A DNA stretch of 46,361 nucleotides from a virus, in the IMG/VR virus record IMGVR_UViG_3300025132_000069, positions 1 through 46,361 of that record. The stretch is one strand, 5' to 3'. Positions within the stretch are counted from its first letter, which is position 1, and every line of letters starts with the position of its first letter. This document shows, piece after piece, positions 1-6,333 of this stretch. The position numbers and the translations under genes are program-made. The notes beneath the pieces were generated by a model. It saw nothing but the letters and a program-made list of their open reading frames with translations, did not search any database and was not told the origin of the DNA.

Positions 1-760
1 GCACATTACTGGTTTGGGCAGGTCATTTAATTACTGCTTTGGATGGAAATCTAATCCATCACGATTCGTCTTTTTTATTTCAGTAAACTCTACTCAATAT
101 CTATCATATCAGAAACACCAATTATGCATATGACTGCAATGGAACGGGAACGCTAACCAAGTTCGCCATATTCTCCCGTCTGATATATTGAGTGTGTTGT
201 AAGTGTAATAGTAAGGTGAAAACTTTGCACCGCAACTGGTTTTGTCTTCATTAAGTTCTTATTGCCTCGTCAGGACTTACGCAATTGAACGCCTTACTCT
301 TGCGAGTATGTTGGGAGTGCAGTTTTACCTGCACCCCCTTATTTGGGTTTGAACCCAATAATTGTGGTGATTAATTTGAGTGTGGTGTAGGGATGAACTA
401 ACGTACTATGCCGTCTTACTCGGAGGTGATGTAATGTGCTGAAGTAACACATTGATGATATTTACCGCAATACCGACTGCTCTTTTTTATAGCGCAAAGC
501 AACCCTTAGACAACTCCATAGGGTTAGGTATTCAAGCACCTAATATTTCCACTCACCTCCGAAGAGGGCTTGTTTCTTTATTTGGCTCAGGGCGAACTCC
601 TGTATCTTTTGTTCAATTACTGTAAGTAACCTACAATCCCAACTTGTGCCAATACTAAGTCGCTCAGTCATTTACCTCCGAAGAGTTCACTACGTCGCTT
701 GTCAGATGACGAACCGCTAAGTAACGTCAAACGCCTTTCTTGTCTTCCACAAATATGTTG
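1..760 (+). ncRNA. Candidate large structured RNA A (5' part may be cut by window edge)
   Basis: No open frame of useful length exists here, but inverted repeats are dense. Visible helices: 42-46 with 56-60; 92-100 with 185-193 continued by 108-113 with 179-184; 144-149 with 174-179; 210-218 with 290-298 (one G-T wobble); 317-322 with 329-334; 343-349 with 352-358; 420-429 with 553-562; 433-438 with 448-453; 501-506 with 520-525; 525-529 with 538-542. Nested long-range and local helices of this kind fit an ornate non-coding RNA. The strand is taken as plus because of a wobble pair and the direction of the neighbours, but this is weak. No family is recognised. The promoter would lie left of the window. 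Confidence 0.45.
555..685 (+). repeat. Direct repeat ACCTCCGAAGAG, two copies in RNA A
   Basis: The 12-mer ACCTCCGAAGAG occurs at 555-566 and again at 674-685. The first copy is the 3' strand of the helix with 420-429 (TCGGAGGTGA); the second could pair with most of the same 5' strand, so the two may compete. A partial third copy (ACCTCCG) is at 1315-1321. The string TCACCTCC at 553-560 is also the anti-Shine-Dalgarno end of archaeal 16S rRNA. Confidence 0.6.
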
Positions 761-1140
761 AGTATGATGTCATTTATCATGCCATTTATCTAGGCAATGA
801 TAAATATTATTCTGCGAAATCTTACGGGAATCGCAGATATTCCCTATACATTTACCATTTATCACATTTATCATGGTATCCTAATATAATGTAATAGTAG
901 TAATAGTATATTTTCTGTGAGTGTGTGTATATAATAATAATAATGATAATAATGATAAATGATAATAATATATATTATATCTATGATATTGAATCAGAAT
1001 CAAAGATTCTTACCCATTCCCGTTTATCAAACGTGAAGATAATCGGGGATAAATGAATACAGAATCAGAGACTCTTACAATATAGATATTAATTATATGT
1101 TATACAATACTGATATTATTATATTATACTATATTATATG
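761..1140. other. AT-rich region with ATTTATCAT repeats; possible replication origin
   Basis: Very AT-rich, with copies of ATTTATCAT or near forms at 772-780, 784-790, 850-857, 857-864 and 866-874, and the inverse ATGATAAAT at 797-805 and 952-960. Two overlapping, mutually exclusive hairpins are present: TCTGCGA 811-817 with TCGCAGA 831-837, and GGGAAT 826-831 with ATTCCC 839-844. A further perfect hairpin AGAATC/GATTCT lies near 1000. Clustered short repeats beside an easily melted region fit an origin, but no initiator gene or known archaeal ORB motif is seen, so this is inference. Confidence 0.35.
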
Positions 1141-1340
1141 GGAAGGGTAGTTTATACCCATTAAATTGTAATGATATGTAGGTGTCAAGGTTTGTGTATC
1201 TATCATAACATGTTGATTAAATATATCATTAGGTTAAACATGGGAATGAAAGAGACTTTCCGACAATCTAGATTTCCCGATTTCGATATATATACGCCCC
1301 GCCACCCTGCGAACACCTCCGCCGAGTTTATTTCTATTGC
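1141..1340. other. Non-coding stretch with one TATA-like box
   Basis: I see no supportable gene. A strong TATA-like string (ATATATATA) lies at 1286-1294 and would place a transcription start near 1315, ahead of structured RNA B. A short GC-richer patch (about 1295-1325) follows it and contains ACCTCCG. Confidence 0.3.
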
Positions 1341-1391
1341 AAAATTACAACCATATGGTAGGCCACTTTGTAGGGCATCCCCCAAATATCT
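1341..1391 (+). promoter_or_regulatory. Palindromic operator copy 1 with TATA-like box
   Basis: Core CCATATGG at 1351-1358, right arm CACTTTGTAG at 1363-1372, degenerate left arm (AAAATTAC), and an AAATAT TATA-like stretch at 1384-1389, 33-35 bp after the core as in the other copies. It is the only copy not followed by a protein gene; structured RNA B lies downstream. The predicted start (about 1411) falls inside the left arm of the RNA B closing stem, so the RNA may instead start from the TATA-like box near 1290. Confidence 0.55.
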
Positions 1392-2005
1392 AAAACGCAG
1401 ATAAATAGAGAGTAGTCTCGCGACTTTGCGGGATTTCTTGTAAACGTCTACGCTAGCAAGTTACGTTTACTCAACCCCTCGGTTACGGTTTTGGTACACA
1501 CCGCATTTGTGTACTCGGCTACCCCTCTATTATCTGCGTTTTCGCTTTTCTCATTACGTTATGTACAGAAAGTAGTATTCCAACTCAAGCCCCTAACAAT
1601 GTTAGGAGGGAGAGATGGCCTACCAAGAATATGATTTATAGAAGTAAGGCGACTGGGCTACTTATCCACATCTGAAGCACTTATCATTACCGCTATGCTA
1701 CCTTACTCCTATATTTATCCAAAGCATTTATCGGAAAAAGTCAGGAAGAGGCTGCGTACTATCCTCATCTTATTATACACGACTTCGCTGTTCAATACCT
1801 GACTCTATATGAGTTTGAAATATGTGGGGCATCGGAACAGGGTCGTCTAGTCGAACGAGTTTTCAAGGTCGAGATAGTCTAACCGTCATATCAGGGATGC
1901 ATATGATATAACTCTCTTTGCCCGAAGAACTTACGTTCTTGCATTCTGCTATCTGTTTTACTCTCTCATTGTCTAAATGAAATATTCGTCAGCCCCACAT
2001 GGGAA
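1392..2005 (+). ncRNA. Candidate large structured RNA B
   Basis: A long closing stem pairs 1392-1415 with 1519-1542 (about 20 bp with a bulge). It encloses four hairpins: 1417-1421 with 1428-1432, 1440-1446 with 1464-1470, 1473-1476 with 1481-1484, and 1494-1500 with 1508-1514, so it resembles a multi-way junction. Further helices: 1592-1597 with 1601-1606, 1643-1649 with 1701-1707, 1739-1745 with 1798-1804, 1888-1893 with 1904-1909, 1925-1930 with 1935-1940, and an outer stem 1822-1830 with 1992-2000. The AGTAAGG/CCTTACT helix also occurs in RNA A. No coding frame fits. Strand is not settled: one bulge fits minus better, one wobble fits plus better. Confidence 0.5.
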
Positions 2006-2007
2006 AA

Positions 2008-2196
2008 TTAATTATCATCCTGATTAAGAATCAGGTTGAATACTTTTATTGCCGAATGCAATTCTTCTAATGCATGGGCTAAATCATCACCTTTGACTTT
2101 TAGGCTTTTGATTACTAATACTTGGTGAGAACCTGACTTAGAATGTCCAACCTCTAATTCATAGGGGTAAACTTTGCCTTCAATCAATCTTGACAT
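2008..2196 (-). CDS. Small early protein, leaderless
   Basis: A 62-residue protein of unknown function and the only convincing minus-strand gene. I start it at the ATG complementary to 2194-2196, not at the upstream ATG inside the palindrome. A minus-strand TATA box (CTATATATC, centred near 2221) lies exactly 25 nt before this ATG, so the transcript should be leaderless. The protein has a strand-rich first half and a helical, acidic C-terminal half. It is divergent from the gene at 2358 and shares palindrome copy 2 with it. It converges on structured RNA B. Confidence 0.6.
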   Translation of the reverse strand: MSRLIEGKVYPYELEVGHSKSGSHQVLVIKSLKVKGDDLAHALEELHSAIKVFNLILNQDDN

Positions 2197-2216
2197 AGTA
2201 TATACAACGCTTATCT

Positions 2217-2290
2217 GATATATAGGGTCTTCATGACAAAGTATTCTTACCATATGGTTGGGACACTTTGTAGGAGAAACCCCATATATC
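2217..2290. promoter_or_regulatory. Bidirectional palindromic operator copy 2
   Basis: Left arm ACAAAGTA 2236-2243, core CCATATGG 2250-2257, right arm ACACTTTGT near 2263-2271. A TATA box lies about 35 bp from the core on both sides: plus CATATATC near 2284-2290, minus CTATATATC at 2217-2225. The near-symmetric element therefore serves two divergent promoters, which argues that it binds a dimeric regulator and is not itself the core promoter. Confidence 0.75.
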
Positions 2291-2357
2291 GTATATGTGA
2301 AATATATATTGCTTAGGAGGGTTTGAGACCCGAATATAATTGAAAAGGTGATTAAAA

Positions 2358-2831
2358 GTGGAATGGAAACAATTTACAGGAACAACTCTAGCATGGCTAG
2401 ACGCAGATAAGACAGTTGACAGTACTGATGCTGTCACAATTAGAAAGATGATTGACAAAGGAAATACAAATGAATCTCGTCAGGTTCGTATTTCTTCAAC
2501 AATTCGAGAAATCGCAAGGGATTACGCGAATGCTCCATACGGACAGAGAGGTTATACTCTCCCTGCTGAAGGACAAGCAGTTATTGCAACTGTTACTGAA
2601 GCAGTTAACGCTATGGCTGAAGCCTTTGATAACGGTGGAGATGCTGTAAGGGCATTAATGCTACCAAATCAAAGAAGCAAGGTTAAGCACTTCGCTAACG
2701 GTGAGGCTTGGGCTTCATCTGTTATGAAGAACATTAACAGTGTTGCAGTGAAACTATCTAAAGAGGGTACATGGGATGGTTCACTTGAGAATCTGGTGTC
2801 TACTATTACTTCCGAAGGAGGTCAAGAATAG
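2358..2831 (+). CDS. Early protein, paralogue of the 4879 gene
   Basis: 157 residues, function unknown. It begins with GTG (MEWKQF) 8 bases after AAAAGGTGA, about 45 nt into the predicted transcript, so this one is not leaderless. It shares with the protein at 4879 an N-terminal W-x-x-F...AW segment and a central basic motif, K-G-x-x-N-x-x-R followed by RI-x-STIR, so the two look like diverged duplicates. Predicted mostly helical, no membrane segment. A 14-bp hairpin follows at 2865. The basic helical motif could bind nucleic acid, but this is a guess. Confidence 0.75.
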   Translation: MEWKQFTGTTLAWLDADKTVDSTDAVTIRKMIDKGNTNESRQVRISSTIREIARDYANAPYGQRGYTLPAEGQAVIATVTEAVNAMAEAFDNGGDAVRALMLPNQRSKVKHFANGEAWASSVMKNINSVAVKLSKEGTWDGSLENLVSTITSEGGQE

Positions 2832-2864
2832 ACGGATTCTCGTAATCCTTCTAAGCAAACTCGC

Positions 2865-2898
2865 GAGAGGTAGAGGAGTTAATTCTCCTCTATCTCTC
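2865..2898 (+). terminator. 14-bp hairpin after early gene
   Basis: Bases 2865-2878 pair with 2885-2898 (one G-T wobble) around the loop TTAATT. No T-run follows, so it may be a 3' end stabiliser or processing site and not an intrinsic terminator. It sits between the stop codon of the 2358 gene and the next palindromic promoter. Confidence 0.55.
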
Positions 2899-2918
2899 CA
2901 CTATATGAGGTATCTGTG

Positions 2919-2974
2919 ACAAAGTACATCTTACCATATGGTACATGCTTTGCTAAGAGTACCCCACATATACC
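2919..2974 (+). promoter_or_regulatory. Palindromic operator copy 3 with TATA box
   Basis: Left arm ACAAAGTA 2919-2926, core CCATATGG 2934-2941, right arm degenerate (GCTTTGCT), TATA box CATATAC at 2967-2973. The start codon at 2995 lies about 25 nt after the TATA centre, so the transcript is predicted leaderless. Confidence 0.75.
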
Positions 2975-2994
2975 TGTTATTAGTGATATATAGT

Positions 2995-3258
2995 ATGACC
3001 AGTAAGGTATATGAGATTATTAAGGACTTAGGAGAAGGTGAGATACACAGACAGGGACTATATGCAAGAGAGCAAGTAGCATTGAAAGAATGCAAACGTC
3101 TCAATAATATAATCATACTAAATCTCACAAATGAATTAGCGACATTGAATGGAGCATTGCGTGGTAGTGGAAGAGTTAGGCGACTTGAAATTGAAAATAT
3201 ACTCTGCAACTTGCCATACTCTGTAAATACACGTCATGTGAATAATGAATATCGCTAA
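2995..3258 (+). CDS. Small early helical protein, leaderless
   Basis: 87 residues starting MTSKVYEI. The ATG at 2995 is preferred over the ATG in the palindrome at 2938 because it sits 25 nt from the TATA box. The protein is helical and charged, with a likely coiled coil over its middle (leucine and isoleucine spacing in the LNNIIILNLTNELATLN stretch). Function unknown. It stands as a single-gene unit between palindrome copies 3 and 4. Confidence 0.6.
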   Translation: MTSKVYEIIKDLGEGEIHRQGLYAREQVALKECKRLNNIIILNLTNELATLNGALRGSGRVRRLEIENILCNLPYSVNTRHVNNEYR

Positions 3259-3306
3259 TCATGATAATTTGGCCTTCGGGTCATCTTATTGTGGTTTAAC
3301 CTCCTC

Positions 3307-3364
3307 AAAGTTTCGTACCAACCATATGGTTCTACACTTTGTCGTATAGAACCTTACTTATACC
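3307..3364 (+). promoter_or_regulatory. Palindromic operator copy 4 with TATA box
   Basis: Left arm CAAAGTTT 3307-3314, core CCATATGG 3323-3330, right arm ACACTTTGT 3335-3343, TATA-like ACTTATACC centred near 3360. The ATG at 3385 is 25 nt from the TATA centre, so leaderless. A small hairpin with a TTCG loop (GGCC TTCG GGTC) lies just upstream at about 3271-3282. Confidence 0.7.
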
Positions 3365-3384
3365 GAATATTGAAAAGATATACC

Positions 3385-3705
3385 ATGCAAAACGAAGAAA
3401 TAGACATTATTGAATGTTGGAAATGTGGAAGTACTACTGAAATTGATGATATAGATAATTTGATTGAATTAGTTTGTAACTGTGGAGCAAGAACGAAGGG
3501 TAAGAGATATCCTCAACCATCGTCTAACCTTTTTACTAGGAGACATTATGAATGGTTGGTTGTAATGGCTCATGATATAGGAATGACACACGAACAAGTA
3601 AAGTTACTATCAGAAAAATTGGAAGGTACTAACCCTAAATACAATTCAATGAGATTTAGAACTGAGTTTACATTATATACAAATAAAAATAGTGGAGGAA
3701 TATAA
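3385..3705 (+). CDS. Zinc-ribbon early protein
   Basis: 106 residues, starting MQNEEIDI. An N-terminal zinc ribbon is visible: CWKCG near residues 12-16 and CNCG near 35-38. The remaining 65 residues are helical and basic. The ATG is placed by the leaderless rule (25 nt after TATA). It is the first gene of a packed early operon; its stop codon is immediately followed by the ATG of the next mini-gene. A regulator or nucleic-acid-binding role is possible but not shown. Confidence 0.7.
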   Translation: MQNEEIDIIECWKCGSTTEIDDIDNLIELVCNCGARTKGKRYPQPSSNLFTRRHYEWLVVMAHDIGMTHEQVKLLSEKLEGTNPKYNSMRFRTEFTLYTNKNSGGI

Positions 3706-3846
3706 ATGAGTGAAATAGTAGGATATTGTGGAGAATGTGGTAAAGGGTATGATAAAGATTTAACCTATGTAATGCCGAATGATGGAGGTATTATTTGGTA
3801 TATATGCGATAATGAAATATGTGGGGTGTCTTTACCATGTCAATAG
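3706..3846 (+). CDS. Zinc-ribbon mini-protein
   Basis: 46 residues starting MSEIVGYCGECG, with two cysteine pairs (CGEC near 8-11, then C34 and C39, with C45 near the end). The start follows a GGAGG site and abuts the previous stop codon. Metal binding is inferred from cysteine spacing; function unknown. Confidence 0.65.
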   Translation: MSEIVGYCGECGKGYDKDLTYVMPNDGGIIWYICDNEICGVSLPCQ

Positions 3847-3950
3847 TAATTGAAATGGAACATGATAATTTAATAGTTAGAGTTTGGTGTGATAGAACAG
3901 GAAAAGATGTTGATTACAGAATTGATTATGTCAAGGAGGAAGAGGAATAA
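3837..3950 (+). CDS. Acidic mini-protein
   Basis: 37 residues starting MSIVIEME and ending in a run of glutamates. It overlaps the previous gene by 10 bases and its stop overlaps the next ATG (TAATG). Support is the tight operon packing only. Confidence 0.5.
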   Translation: MSIVIEMEHDNLIVRVWCDRTGKDVDYRIDYVKEEEE

Positions 3951-4090
3951 TGTATAAAATAATAAGATTTAGATTTAATGGAAATAATAGAACAATCAAG
4001 AGAGGATTAACTCTTGAAGAAGCACAAGCACATTGTAGCGACCCTTCAACTAGCGGTGATGGTTGGTTTGATGGATATACGGAGGAATAA
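3950..4090 (+). CDS. Small protein of a type common in phages
   Basis: 46 residues, starting MYKIIRFRFNG and containing LTLEEAQAHCSDP and GWFDGYTEE. I recall this pattern from small proteins of many bacterial and archaeal viruses; its role is not known to me. Translation is coupled to the previous gene (TAATG) after GGAGGAAGAGG. Confidence 0.7.
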   Translation: MYKIIRFRFNGNNRTIKRGLTLEEAQAHCSDPSTSGDGWFDGYTEE

Positions 4091-4093
4091 ATT

Positions 4094-4225
4094 ATGGGAT
4101 TAAAAATATTAAATTGGTGTATTGATGCAGAATTAGAGAATGGTGTGAGGGTAAGTATAGCAACAATACCGGATGATGTAGCACAATTGGTTGATGAATA
4201 CCTTTCTGAATTGGAGGTTGATTAA
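4094..4225 (+). CDS. Acidic mini-protein
   Basis: 43 residues starting MGLKILNW, with an acidic helical C-terminus (VDEYLSELEVD). It has a GGAGG site just upstream and its stop directly precedes the next ATG. Function unknown. Confidence 0.5.
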   Translation: MGLKILNWCIDAELENGVRVSIATIPDDVAQLVDEYLSELEVD

Positions 4226-4363
4226 ATGGAAGAAGAATACATTTCATTATATGATATTACTTTAGAGGTTAATGGTGAGTTATACACTACTAAGGAAGGG
4301 TTCGACCATTCTGTTATATGTGCATTGTTAGACATGGATGATTTAATAGAGGTGAAGAAATGA
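4226..4363 (+). CDS. Acidic mini-protein
   Basis: 45 residues starting MEEEYISL. The start is preceded by GGAGG about 9 bases upstream and follows the previous stop without a gap; the stop overlaps the next ATG (ATGA). No motif recognised. Confidence 0.5.
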   Translation: MEEEYISLYDITLEVNGELYTTKEGFDHSVICALLDMDDLIEVKK

Positions 4364-4539
4364 AAAAAGAAGAAGGAATATATGCTCTAGAAGAGACATG
4401 TCGTTTATGCAAGCATAAGTATGAAGGAACAGATTGGGTTTGTTCTGATTGTGGTGTTTGCATTAATTGTGGAGAACATGATAGGCCATACACTTGTATT
4501 ATTTGGGCTGATACTGATACTTTGGCGGGGTTGTATTAA
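4360..4539 (+). CDS. Multi-cysteine zinc mini-protein
   Basis: 59 residues with four cysteine pairs or knuckles: CRLC, CSDC, CINC and a later lone C, plus histidines between them. It resembles a double zinc ribbon. GAGG lies before the ATG. It overlaps both neighbours by 1-4 bases, so it is translated as part of the mini-gene operon. Confidence 0.65.
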   Translation: MKKEEGIYALEETCRLCKHKYEGTDWVCSDCGVCINCGEHDRPYTCIIWADTDTLAGLY

Positions 4540-4604
4540 TGATGCAATTAGTTGTAAGAGTAGAAACAGACGAATATATCTTTGAGAGGTGGAACTATGC
4601 GTGA
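4539..4604 (+). CDS. Very short ORF in mini-gene operon
   Basis: 21 residues starting MMQLVVRVE. Only its position (overlapping stop and start codons on both sides) supports it; it may serve mainly to couple translation to the next gene. Confidence 0.3.
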   Translation: MMQLVVRVETDEYIFERWNYA

Positions 4605-4758
4605 TAGGAGTAACGCATTACCTGAAGATAGTTTGCCCTCTTGGGTTTTCTATACTGAAGAGTGTGATGTTTGTGGGCGTACTATTGATGAAGGGCATAA
4701 TTACAGAGAATATGAGATTTCAGTATGCGACCCTGATGAATGCGGAGAAGAGGAATAA
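4597..4758 (+). CDS. Zinc-knuckle mini-protein
   Basis: 53 residues starting MRDRSNAL, with CDVCG near 23-27 and a second pair (C45, C50) close to the acidic C-terminus. The ATG follows GAGAGGTGG by 5 bases. The stop codon lies in the loop of a small hairpin (AGAGG AATAA CCTCT), which probably ends this transcription unit. Confidence 0.6.
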   Translation: MRDRSNALPEDSLPSWVFYTEECDVCGRTIDEGHNYREYEISVCDPDECGEEE

Positions 4759-4786
4759 CCTCTCTCCCATTCTATCAGGTATGATG

Positions 4787-4843
4787 ACAAAGTATCCTAC
4801 CATATGGTATGAACTACTTTGTGAATCTGAATACCATATATAC
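4787..4843 (+). promoter_or_regulatory. Palindromic operator copy 5 with TATA box
   Basis: Left arm ACAAAGTA 4787-4794, core CCATATGG 4800-4807, right arm TACTTTGT 4815-4822, TATA box CATATATAC 4835-4843. This is the most complete copy. The next ATG (4879) is about 40 nt after the TATA box, with GGAG in the short leader, so this unit has a leader. Confidence 0.8.
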
Positions 4844-4878
4844 CCCCAAAACGGTAAATATAGTAGGAGACACACATT

Positions 4879-5415
4879 ATGAGTGATGATAAGTGGAATA
4901 ATTTTGTTAAAACAGTGAATGCTTGGCAGAGAGCCAATAAGGGTTGGGATACCGAAGGTACACCCAATTTTTCAGAGGATTTATCCTCTTTGAAGACTCT
5001 TATGAAGAAAGGTAAGGCGAATGCTGACCGAAGAAGTAGAATCATGTCTACTATTCGTACTTTATTCATAGACGTTGATACTAACCCTTTCAAAACAGGC
5101 AAAGCCTCAACAATGGATTCAAAACTTCTAGAAGATTATAATTCAGGCAGAGCAGAAGCACGAACTGCTCTAATTACTCTTTGGAATACTGTATTCTTCC
5201 AAAGATTCGCAGTAAAGAGTAAGAGAGGCGGTGGCGGAGTTTTCGCCAATGCTGAAGCATTCGCTGATTATGAACTGGCTTCTTTTGATGCTAGAGTTCA
5301 CAGTGCTATTCGTGGTAGTTCAAAAGACTATCAATATGTGAAAGGTAAGGCTTTGAAGAACTTAATTGTTCAAAAAGTGGTGGAAACACCCAAAGAAGCC
5401 CCTAAAACCGAGTAA
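4879..5415 (+). CDS. Early protein, paralogue of the 2358 gene
   Basis: 178 residues starting MSDDKWNNF. It aligns by eye with the 157-residue protein at 2358: W-x-x-F near the start, an AW pair, then K-G-x-x-N-x-x-R and RI-x-STIR around residues 45-62. It has a glycine-rich loop (RGGGGV) in the middle and a basic C-terminal third. A ribosome site (AGGAGA) is 9 bases upstream. Function unknown; two copies in separate units with the same operator suggest related early roles. Confidence 0.75.
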   Translation: MSDDKWNNFVKTVNAWQRANKGWDTEGTPNFSEDLSSLKTLMKKGKANADRRSRIMSTIRTLFIDVDTNPFKTGKASTMDSKLLEDYNSGRAEARTALITLWNTVFFQRFAVKSKRGGGGVFANAEAFADYELASFDARVHSAIRGSSKDYQYVKGKALKNLIVQKVVETPKEAPKTE

Positions 5416-5422
5416 ATACCTA

Positions 5423-5471
5423 AAACCCCGCAGGGGAGGTCAAAAATGGCCTCCTCTGCCAATCGGGGTTT
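5423..5471 (+). terminator. Two-tier hairpin after early gene
   Basis: Outer stem AAACCCCG 5423-5430 with CGGGGTTT 5464-5471; inner stem 5431-5439 with 5450-5458 (one G-T pair). The structure is stable and ends the unit of the 4879 gene. There is no long T-run after it. Confidence 0.55.
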
Positions 5472-5479
5472 CCATAATC

Positions 5480-5537
5480 ACAAAGTAATTACAACCATAT
5501 GGTAAGAGTTACTTTGTTAAGCGAGTACCCTATATAC
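5480..5537 (+). promoter_or_regulatory. Palindromic operator copy 6 with TATA box
   Basis: Left arm ACAAAGTA 5480-5487, core CCATATGG 5495-5502, right arm TTACTTTGT 5509-5517, TATA box CTATATACC centred near 5533. The ATG at 5559 is 26 nt downstream, so leaderless. Confidence 0.8.
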
Positions 5538-5558
5538 CACTCTTTCAGAGTATGTATC

Positions 5559-6290
5559 ATGTCAGTTACATATGTACAGATTGCCAAATATAGATATGCA
5601 GATGAAAAGATGAGTGATAAAGCGTTTTCTAAGGTAGCCGCAAGGTTATCAGAGAAAGGTTTAGTTTTATGTTCTTCATCTCATTGGAGTAGTAACCCTC
5701 CGAGTGTTACATATGGTTTAGTCCCTGAAACTGATACTAAAACAAAATACACTATGACAATAGACGGTAAACCTGCTTTTACAGCAAGATGGGAGTCAGA
5801 CGCTAGAAGTTGGAAAGAAGAATTAGTAAAGAATGGTTTTGAATGTGAATACATTACTGAAAAGGTTGAGACAACTAAGGAAGTATGGGCGAGACCTAGA
5901 GGGTCTTCAATATACATACACGATTCATTAGGAATTGAGACAGACATGACTAACGACCATTTGAAACTAGTCTACGAAGATGCAGTTTCTATGACTCCTA
6001 CTTTGGATAATTCTTTGAATGGTGTTGTACTTACATTCACTACTCGTTGGGAAACTGAGAGAGTTGCTAAGAAAGCAGTCATTGAGTCTACAATGGTTCA
6101 AGCACCATTGGCTGACCTCGGTTTAATTCAGAGTATAGTGGAAGATGCTCTTGGTGTAACTGCACCAGTTGACATTGACTGTAACTTTAGATGTGAAACA
6201 CTAGCGACATCTGAATGTACTCCCGACATCATCGCGATGAGAAGACAAGCCTCTATTGATGCTCGTAATGCTGCTCAAGAAGAAGAGTGA
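5559..6290 (+). CDS. Early protein of unknown function, leaderless
   Basis: 243 residues starting MSVTYVQIAKY. I reject the ATG at 5499, which is part of the palindrome. Alternating strands and helices with several tryptophans suggest a compact globular domain; no catalytic motif or membrane segment is recognised. It forms a single-gene unit bounded by palindrome copy 6 and a hairpin directly at its stop codon. Confidence 0.7.
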   Translation: MSVTYVQIAKYRYADEKMSDKAFSKVAARLSEKGLVLCSSSHWSSNPPSVTYGLVPETDTKTKYTMTIDGKPAFTARWESDARSWKEELVKNGFECEYITEKVETTKEVWARPRGSSIYIHDSLGIETDMTNDHLKLVYEDAVSMTPTLDNSLNGVVLTFTTRWETERVAKKAVIESTMVQAPLADLGLIQSIVEDALGVTAPVDIDCNFRCETLATSECTPDIIAMRRQASIDARNAAQEEE

Positions 6291-6329
6291 GACCTAAACC
6301 CATTGTCCCGAAAGGGGCTTTGTGGTCTC
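6289..6329 (+). terminator. Hairpin with GAAA tetraloop at stop codon
   Basis: GAGACC 6289-6294 pairs with GGTCTC 6324-6329, and an inner CCC-GAAA-GGG hairpin sits at 6307-6316. It overlaps the stop codon of the 5559 gene and ends just before palindrome copy 7. Confidence 0.45.
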
Positions 6330-6333
6330 TGTA

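Noticed and set aside
340-360. T-arm-like TTGGGTTTGAACCCAA as part of a tRNA
   Set aside because: No acceptor, D or anticodon arms can be folded around it; no tRNA is supportable in the window.
761-1140. AT-rich repeats as a CRISPR array
   Set aside because: Repeats are only 8-9 bases, unevenly spaced and in both orientations, with no spacers of constant length.
1203-1385. 60-codon minus-strand frame in the same region
   Set aside because: Also crosses the palindrome, with no promoter or ribosome site at a sensible distance.
1171-1404. 77-codon plus-strand frame across palindrome copy 1
   Set aside because: It runs through the operator and into the RNA B stem, lacks a ribosome site, and its composition looks random.
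2231-2458. 75-codon minus-strand frame over the start of the 2358 gene
   Set aside because: Shadow of the 2358 coding frame; it has no promoter of its own and passes through the operator.
3289-3315. Upstream TTG giving WFNLLKV, similar to the W-tag, before the 3385 gene
   Set aside because: It overlaps the left arm of the operator, lies upstream of the TATA box and so outside the predicted transcript; chance resemblance.
4589-4882. 97-codon frame over the end of the mini-gene operon
   Set aside because: It is out of frame with the cysteine-containing gene at 4597 and continues through palindrome copy 5.
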